From contig CAKQTG010000001.1 in the NCBI GenBank assembly GCA_934276735.1, positions 248,001 to 312,000 on the forward strand: 64,000 bases of DNA, in the 5' to 3' direction. The DNA is from an uncultured Alphaproteobacteria bacterium. Its GTDB lineage: Bacteria; Pseudomonadota; Alphaproteobacteria; Rs-D84. Positions 60,146 through 64,000 of this stretch are shown piece after piece. A model generated the notes under the pieces. It did not search any database. It saw only the letters and a program-made list of their open reading frames with translations, and was not told where the DNA came from. Position 1 is the first letter of the stretch, and every line of letters begins with the position of its first letter. Position numbers and translations under genes: made by a program.

Positions 60146-60451
60146 GTGTTCGGAATCAGTGGTGCAGAATTTTTAGTGATTATACTGGTTGCGATTGTCG
60201 TTTTGCCGGCGCGTATGTGGCCGGATGTGGCGCGTATGCTGGCACGTGTGGTAAAATTTATTCGCACAATTGTTTGGCGTATAACAGATGCGTCTGAACA
60301 AATCAAAGAAAATATTGAATTAGAAAAGCCGATTGATAATTTAATCAAAACAACAACTGACGATATGTTGGCGGAATTTTCATCGCCTATAAAAAAACAA
60401 AAACGTGTGACGGCTAAAAAAACACCAGGGGGACGCAAATGCAAAAAATGA
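60146..60451 (+). CDS. tatB: Sec-independent translocase subunit TatB
   Basis: A 101-residue TatB: FGISGAEFLVIILVAIVVLPARMWPDVARMLARVV is the short membrane helix, hinge and amphipathic helix, and the rest is a helical tail ending in Lys. The start is GTG 60146 with AGAGGGG 8 bases upstream; a TTG two codons earlier is too close. It overlaps tatC by 13 bases. TatB binds TatC to form the twin-arginine signal receptor; TatA is at 51872. Confidence 0.85.
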   Translation: MFGISGAEFLVIILVAIVVLPARMWPDVARMLARVVKFIRTIVWRITDASEQIKENIELEKPIDNLIKTTTDDMLAEFSSPIKKQKRVTAKKTPGGRKCKK

Positions 60452-61158
60452 CACTGATGCAGCATTTTGCTGAATTGCGTCGCCGGGTGTTGTGGACATT
60501 TGCAGTGTTTTGTCTGGCGACTGTTATCGGGTGGTATATTGCGCCGTGGATGCAGATGATTTTGACTGCGCCACTGTTGCACGTATGGCCAAATGGGACA
60601 TTGCTGTATAACGGGGTGTCTGACGGTTTGATGATACGTTTTTCGCTGGCGGTGCTGGCGGGATTGGTGTGCGTGATACCGTTTGGACTATATCAGTTTT
60701 GGGCATTCGTTGCACCAGGACTGCGCACACGTGAACGCGCGTTTATATGGCCAGTATTGATAATGTCGCCGATTTTGTTTGTATGCGGGGCGGCGTTTGC
60801 GTTTTATGTTATGTTCCCGTTTGTGTTTGGTTTCTTTATGGAATTAAATGTGTCGGCACCGGTGCCTGCGATATTGATGCCGGCGGCGCGCGATTACCTG
60901 GATTTTGCAATCGGCATGTTAAAGGTGTTTGGGGTTGCATTTCAATTGCCACTGGTTTTGGTAATGCTGAACAGAATAGGGATGTTGTCGCGTGCGCGCG
61001 TGATAAAAATGCGTCGTTATGCAATTGTGCTGATTGTGATTGCAGCGGCCGTTTTAACACCGCCTGATGTTGTGTCCCAGGTTGCGTTGGCGGTTCCAAT
61101 GTGGTTATTGTTCGAGGCCAGCATTCTGTTCATGCGTAAAGATGATGTGAAAAATTGA
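60439..61158 (+). CDS. tatC: Sec-independent translocase subunit TatC
   Basis: A 239-residue six-helix protein with MTLMQHFAELRRRVLW at the N-terminus (signal peptide receptor), FGLYQFWAFVAPGLRTRERAF near 77-97 and MRRYAIVLIVIAAAVLTPPDVVSQ near 190-215, all classic TatC. The ATG lies inside the end of tatB. It is the last gene of the recJ-nrnA-lolA-tatBC run. Confidence 0.95.
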   Translation: MQKMTLMQHFAELRRRVLWTFAVFCLATVIGWYIAPWMQMILTAPLLHVWPNGTLLYNGVSDGLMIRFSLAVLAGLVCVIPFGLYQFWAFVAPGLRTRERAFIWPVLIMSPILFVCGAAFAFYVMFPFVFGFFMELNVSAPVPAILMPAARDYLDFAIGMLKVFGVAFQLPLVLVMLNRIGMLSRARVIKMRRYAIVLIVIAAAVLTPPDVVSQVALAVPMWLLFEASILFMRKDDVKN

Positions 61159-61201
61159 TGTTTATATTCAGATTACTTTGTATTTTGCATTGATTTTATG
61201 A

Positions 61202-61207
61202 TATAAT
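61202..61207 (+). promoter_or_regulatory. -10 box of NlpD-like gene (leaderless, GTG start)
   Basis: TGATATAAT with TATAAT at 61202-61207; GTG 61215 follows 7 bases later, with no space for a ribosome site. Confidence 0.55.
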
Positions 61208-61214
61208 TATCCGC

Positions 61215-62687
61215 GTGAGAAAATTATCATTATTATTTTCGTGTGTGATTTTGTCGCTGTGCGTCGGCTGTGATTTACAGCCCAAAATTATATCGTTGCC
61301 CGATACGGTTGGTGAATTTATTTCGTCGCGTTATCCAGCATTGTTGGCCGACCCAAATGCACAACCAGAAATATATAATTCGGCGGCGTCGGACTATGGC
61401 GTTTATGCGTCACCACAATTGTATGGCTCGGTCGGGACAGATGAATATGTGACCTATGCATCGGTAAATGATTACATTGTACCACCACAAAATGACGCGA
61501 CAGGGGACAGTGCGTTGTATAGTGCGCCGACTGCGAACAACGCAACTGCACAAACGTCGGACGGTGCGGTATCAGATTATATTGCAGAAACGCCAACAAG
61601 TGATTATCTGGTTGTGCCGGAATATGCGCACAGCGTGCCAACAGTCCCGGTCAGTGATACCGAAATAACCGTTGCGCGTGGTGATACACTGTATTCATTG
61701 GCCCAACAATACGCGTCCACACCCCAGGAATTGGCGCATAAAAATAACCTGGATATGTCTGCGCCATTGCGCATTGGGCAAAAGTTAAAGTTGGCGCAGT
61801 CGGCGGAATCGCCGCGCGCGGCGACACCCGTTGCACCGGACCAGACGCACGCAAAATCGGTCGCGCCCGCGGTCGCAACAACAACGCGTGTCCAATTGAC
61901 CGAAATTGCGGTCGCGCCGGGTGATACACTGTTTTCATTGTCGCGGCGGTATTCGGTGCCGGTAAATGACCTGGCGGTGATGAATAATATCACGGCCCCG
62001 TTCACATTATCGGTTGGCCAGAAATTAAAGGTTCCAAATCTGTCATCGGCACCGGTGCGCGTGGCGACGGCGGACGTTGCAACCACGACGACACCTGTGA
62101 CCCAGGGGGCACCGGCTGGGACCGGCCACGTCCATGTGGCGACAGCATCTGCCCCTGCTGCAACAACAACCGCTGCCGCGACCAAGGGGACAAAAAACGC
62201 AACCATGCCCGCCACCACGACCAAGAAAACAGAGCAAAAGGTTGCAACGCCAAAACAAAAAATCTCGTCCGACCCCAGCAAAAAGTTGCCAACGATTGCG
62301 GCGCGGTCATCGTCTAAATTCTCGTGGCCGGTGCGCGGAACAATTCTGTCGCATTATGGTGCAAAGTCTGGTGGTTTGTTTAACGATGGTATAAATATTG
62401 GCGCGTCCCGTGGCACAGCGGTCAAGGCGGCAGAAAACGGCGTTGTCGCCTATGCCGGGAACGAGGTCAAAGGTATGGGCAACCTGGTCATTATCCAGCA
62501 TTCTGGCGGGTGGATGACGGTTTATGCGCATATGGATTCAATGTCGGTACGCCGTGGCGCGCGCGTGTCGGTTGGGCAAAAAATCGGCACTGTTGGCGCA
62601 ACGGGCAAGGTTGGCCGCCCGCAACTGCACTTTGAAATTCGCAAGGGGACCAAGGCATATAACCCTGCGTCATATTTGCGGTCGTGA
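61215..62687 (+). CDS. NlpD-like lipoprotein: two LysM domains and degenerate M23 peptidase
   Basis: A 490-residue lipoprotein (signal ...LSLCVGC, lipobox CVGC). The region 40-145 repeats a S/N-D-Y motif (VNDYIVPP, VSDYIAETP, TSDYLVVPEY). Two LysM domains (about 148-193 and 230-275) bind peptidoglycan. After a Thr/Ala-rich linker, the M23/LytM domain (375-490) lacks metal ligands: GLFNDGINIG has Asn where active enzymes have His and Asp, and PQLHFEIRKG has Gln for the first His of H-x-H. Like E. coli NlpD and EnvC, it is thus probably an activator of amidases at division. Start is GTG. Confidence 0.88.
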   Translation: MRKLSLLFSCVILSLCVGCDLQPKIISLPDTVGEFISSRYPALLADPNAQPEIYNSAASDYGVYASPQLYGSVGTDEYVTYASVNDYIVPPQNDATGDSALYSAPTANNATAQTSDGAVSDYIAETPTSDYLVVPEYAHSVPTVPVSDTEITVARGDTLYSLAQQYASTPQELAHKNNLDMSAPLRIGQKLKLAQSAESPRAATPVAPDQTHAKSVAPAVATTTRVQLTEIAVAPGDTLFSLSRRYSVPVNDLAVMNNITAPFTLSVGQKLKVPNLSSAPVRVATADVATTTTPVTQGAPAGTGHVHVATASAPAATTTAAATKGTKNATMPATTTKKTEQKVATPKQKISSDPSKKLPTIAARSSSKFSWPVRGTILSHYGAKSGGLFNDGINIGASRGTAVKAAENGVVAYAGNEVKGMGNLVIIQHSGGWMTVYAHMDSMSVRRGARVSVGQKIGTVGATGKVGRPQLHFEIRKGTKAYNPASYLRS

Positions 62688-62695
62688 ATAAATAC

Positions 62696-62723
62696 TTGCA
62701 AAACCGGTAAAAAGATATATAAT
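62696..62723 (+). promoter_or_regulatory. tRNA-Lys promoter
   Basis: TTGCAA (62696-62701), 16 bases, perfect TATAAT (62718-62723), the same pair and spacing as the greA promoter. The tRNA begins 19 bases later. Confidence 0.65.
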
Positions 62724-62742
62724 TGCCACAGTTTATAGTTCT

Positions 62743-62818
62743 GGATGCGTAGCTCAGTTGGTAGAGCAACTGACTCTTAATCAGTGGGTCCAGGGTTCGA
62801 GTCCCTGCGCGTCCACCA
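62743..62818 (+). tRNA. trnK: tRNA-Lys (anticodon CUU), CCA encoded
   Basis: Full cloverleaf: acceptor GGATGCG / CGCGTCC, D arm GCTC...GAGC, anticodon stem ACTGA / TCAGT with loop CTCTTAA (anticodon CTT reads AAG), T arm CAGGG-TTCGAGT-CCCTG. Discriminator A at 62815 and encoded CCA at 62816-62818. Confidence 0.97.
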
Positions 62819-62929
62819 GAAAATTTGTATATGAAAACAAGCGAAGCGCAGTTTGAATAAGTACAAATTTGCGCACAGGCATGTGAAACATGCCGAGCGA
62901 AATGCTCACCACCGTCAGGTGGTTTTTTT
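62819..62929 (+). ncRNA. Candidate structured small RNA downstream of tRNA-Lys
   Basis: Consecutive inverted repeats cover the whole stretch: AAATTTGTA (62821-62829) / TACAAATTT (62862-62870); GGCATGT / ACATGCC (62878-62894) with GAA loop; GAGC / GCTC (62895-62907); and ACCACC / GGTGGT with T7 (62908-62929), a strong terminator. No plausible coding frame. It could be an independent small RNA or the processed 3' part of the tRNA transcript. Confidence 0.55.
62908..62929 (+). terminator. Terminator 1 after tRNA-Lys
   Basis: ACCACC / GGTGGT stem with GTCA loop, followed by seven Ts. Confidence 0.92.
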
Positions 62930-63068
62930 ATTTGTGTCGCGCGGGACAAAGAACCCGGGGGAAAGGGTTCGAACCACCGCAAAAAGGCAGACGGAAGAAT
63001 GCCGGTTTGCGTTGGCAAAAATTGATGTATAAGAAAAATCGAGAAAATCCGCCGTATGGCGGATTTTT
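62930..63068 (+). ncRNA. Second candidate structured RNA between two terminators
   Basis: Bounded by the terminator above and a second one at 63044-63068. It contains GAACCC / GGGTTC (62951-62956, 62965-62970) and a nested hairpin CGCAAA..GGCA / TGCC..TTTGCG (62978-63011). A second terminator implies transcription begins in between, although no promoter is obvious. Short frames on either strand look spurious. Confidence 0.45.
63044..63068. terminator. Terminator 2 downstream of tRNA-Lys
   Basis: AATCCGCC / GGCGGATT stem with GTAT loop, A-rich before and T5 after. Confidence 0.92.
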
Positions 63069-63177
63069 AATTTGGAATCCATACCTATGCAAAGATTGTT
63101 TTTGCTTTGATAGAATTACAGTGTTGACATGACATGAAACTGTTTTAAACAACCATAAATATAAAAAAGGAGAAAAC
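63069..63177 (+). other. AT-rich leader region before beta-barrel gene
   Basis: TAGAAT (63111-63116) is a possible -10 and TTGACA (63124-63129) a perfect -35 without a well-placed -10, so the promoter is unclear. AAAAAAGGAG lies 7 bases before the ATG. Nothing else is seen. Confidence 0.4.
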
Positions 63178-63786
63178 ATGAAAAAAATAGTTGTATCAAC
63201 ACTGGCTGTGCTGATGGCGTGCCCAGCGTTTGCAGGCACACAGTCCCGCACCAGCGATTGGCAGTTATTCGGTTTGAATCCGTATATCGGCCTGCGTGGT
63301 GGTTTGGGTTATACAAATCAGAATTACAGCTTTAATGGCGACAAGAAATCTATGACCGACATGGTATGGCAGGGTCGCGCAGCACTGGGTTTAGAAATCT
63401 GTGATACCGCCCGGACCGAAGTTGAATGGTCTATGTTCAGCAAATTAAAGGATCATGATTCCTTCCGCACAGATAAAAAAGTTGAAATAGAAACTAAACT
63501 GCAAACATTGTTGATGAACACTTATTGGGAATTCGGTGGATATCATGTCGTTCGTCCATTTATGGGACTGGGCGTTGGTGCCGCGTTCTCGGACGTGAAA
63601 CGTAAGATTCCAAATGTTCACGAACACACCAAGAGCCGTGGCAGCGTTGCCGCCATGGGATCTCTGGGCGTTTCGTTCGACATGGAATATTTTGCGGTTG
63701 ATGTCGCAGCGCGTTATACATATGCAGATGTCAATTCTGGATTGCATAACTTTGGTGGCGATATCGGCATCAGATTTATGTTCTAA
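63178..63786 (+). CDS. Opacity/OmpA-type outer membrane beta-barrel protein
   Basis: A 202-residue exported protein. The signal peptide (KKIVVSTLAVLMACPAFA) is followed by about eight beta strands: NPYIGLRGGLGYTNQNY, WQGRAALGLEICDTARTEVEWSMF, TLLMNTYWEFGGYHVVRPFMGLGVGAAFSDV, and a C-terminal FGGDIGIRFMF with terminal Phe. The pattern fits the small eight-stranded outer membrane barrels (Opa/OmpW-like, PF13505-type). AAAAGGAG precedes the ATG, and a terminator follows. Specific role unknown. It is not obviously close to the two barrels at 34816-36838. Confidence 0.8.
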   Translation: MKKIVVSTLAVLMACPAFAGTQSRTSDWQLFGLNPYIGLRGGLGYTNQNYSFNGDKKSMTDMVWQGRAALGLEICDTARTEVEWSMFSKLKDHDSFRTDKKVEIETKLQTLLMNTYWEFGGYHVVRPFMGLGVGAAFSDVKRKIPNVHEHTKSRGSVAAMGSLGVSFDMEYFAVDVAARYTYADVNSGLHNFGGDIGIRFMF

Positions 63787-63810
63787 AATTTGTCTTGTAT
63801 ATCGTAATGC

Positions 63811-63840
63811 AAAATCGTCCATTTTTATGGGCGATTTTTT
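63811..63840 (+). terminator. Terminator after beta-barrel gene
   Basis: AAATCGTCC pairs with GGGCGATTT (one G-T pair) around ATTTTTAT, followed by Ts. Confidence 0.85.
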
Positions 63841-63893
63841 GTGCTATATGCATGAAATCCGGCGTTTTTATGTTTTGTATCCTATGGGATTGG

Positions 63894-63922
63894 TTGGCGC
63901 AAATTGGTATACTTTTTATACA
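63894..63922 (+). promoter_or_regulatory. Promoter of final partial gene
   Basis: TTGGCG (63894-63899), 17 bases, TATACA (63917-63922); AAGGGAG follows before the ATG at 63946. Confidence 0.45.
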
Positions 63923-63945
63923 ATTTAATCAAGGGAGTTTTTATT

Positions 63946-64000
63946 ATGGCAACGGCAGGAAAAAGTTCAATAAAGCGTAATCCAACCAAAACGCATGCGT
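63946..64000 (+). CDS. Start of an unidentified gene (cut by window end)
   Basis: Only 18 codons are present (MATAGKSSIKRNPTKTHA), basic and polar. AAGGGAG lies 9 bases before the ATG and a promoter-like pair lies upstream, so this is probably a true start. Too short to identify. Confidence 0.55.
   Translation, partial: MATAGKSSIKRNPTKTHA

Noticed and set aside
62941..63011. Second tRNA, suggested by GGGTTCGAACC
   Set aside because: The flanking bases do not form a T stem, acceptor stem or anticodon arm on either strand; the motif is part of a GAACCC/GGGTTC hairpin.
62491..63018. Minus-strand frame of 175 codons across tRNA-Lys
   Set aside because: It is an antisense translation of the tRNA (giving the well-known spurious GGRAGTRTLDP-type peptide) plus structured DNA, with no ribosome site.
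62819..63068. Signal recognition particle RNA or 6S RNA
   Set aside because: The SRP GGAA tetraloop/asymmetric loop signature and the long 6S bubble are absent.
62743..63177. tRNA-linked integration site of a mobile element
   Set aside because: The 3' end of the tRNA is not repeated downstream in the window, and the only tyrosine recombinase (22838-23710) is a housekeeping XerD-type gene far away.
62928..63251. Minus-strand frame of 107 codons downstream of tRNA-Lys
   Set aside because: It runs through a strong terminator hairpin and the 5' end of a clear beta-barrel gene; no ribosome site.
1..64000. CRISPR array, insertion sequence or prophage
   Set aside because: No regularly spaced direct repeats, transposase genes, terminal inverted repeats or phage structural genes were seen. 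The lysozyme domain at 38581-40467 has no phage neighbours.

Overview
The window looks like chromosomal DNA of a streamlined alphaproteobacterium with an outer membrane. The alphaproteobacterial signs are an AddB-type nuclease end, the ruvA/yebC/ruvC neighbourhood, a MucR/Ros-family protein, a PF13467-type ribbon-helix-helix protein, a DciA-like DUF721 protein and LptG. Genes are tightly packed with many 1-20 nt overlaps, and compact terminators sit between most convergent pairs. I see no insertion sequence, prophage or CRISPR array. Base composition is near balanced and uniform by eye. An uncultured host-associated lineage with a reduced genome is a reasonable guess, but the sequence alone does not prove it.

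Layout. 0-10.8 kb holds DNA repair and translation upkeep (addB end, xthA, an acyl-CoA ligase, mnmE-ruvA, yebC, ruvC, secB, mltA, a DUF721 gene, an MFS transporter, recA). 10.9-16.8 kb is a surface-glycan island of six glycosyltransferase-type genes, the first three apparently co-transcribed from recA. 16.8-25 kb holds typA, a pair of unknown related genes with a consensus promoter, serS, trxB, a J-domain protein, a XerD-type recombinase, a 45-residue membrane protein and lptG. 25-32.4 kb holds greA, mutL, yajC-secD-secF, an S41-fold protein that has lost its catalytic pair, and a PAP2 phosphatase. 32.5-42.5 kb is envelope biology: ftsK, two related beta-barrel proteins, rarA, a MucR-like gene coupled to a membrane lysozyme-TPR protein, and a ybeY-lnt gene fusion. 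42.5-45.3 kb is a poorly recognised block (ribbon-helix-helix, SUKH-like, HNH-like and membrane proteins, plus an alpha/beta protein). 45.3-50.8 kb holds trmB, a GNAT acetyltransferase, gltX, hemolysin III, a threonine-rich leader peptide and thrS. 50.8-62.7 kb holds a tiny lipoprotein, a SPOR protein, tatA, trxA-dksA, sufS-sufT-sufE, an ftsL-like gene with ftsI, recJ, nrnA, lolA, tatB-tatC and an NlpD-like protein. 62.7-64 kb holds tRNA-Lys(CUU), about 350 bases of strongly structured DNA that looks like two small RNAs, a beta-barrel protein and a gene cut by the window end.

Themes. At least eight start codons sit 6-10 nt after a good -10 box, so leaderless mRNAs appear common. Several enzymes keep their fold but have lost signature residues: the S41 protease Ser and Lys, the FtsI KTG glycine, the MucR zinc histidines, the DksA cysteines and the NlpD metal ligands. 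The strongest regulatory find is a leader peptide with seven Thr codons in front of thrS, which suggests attenuation-type control of threonyl-tRNA synthetase.
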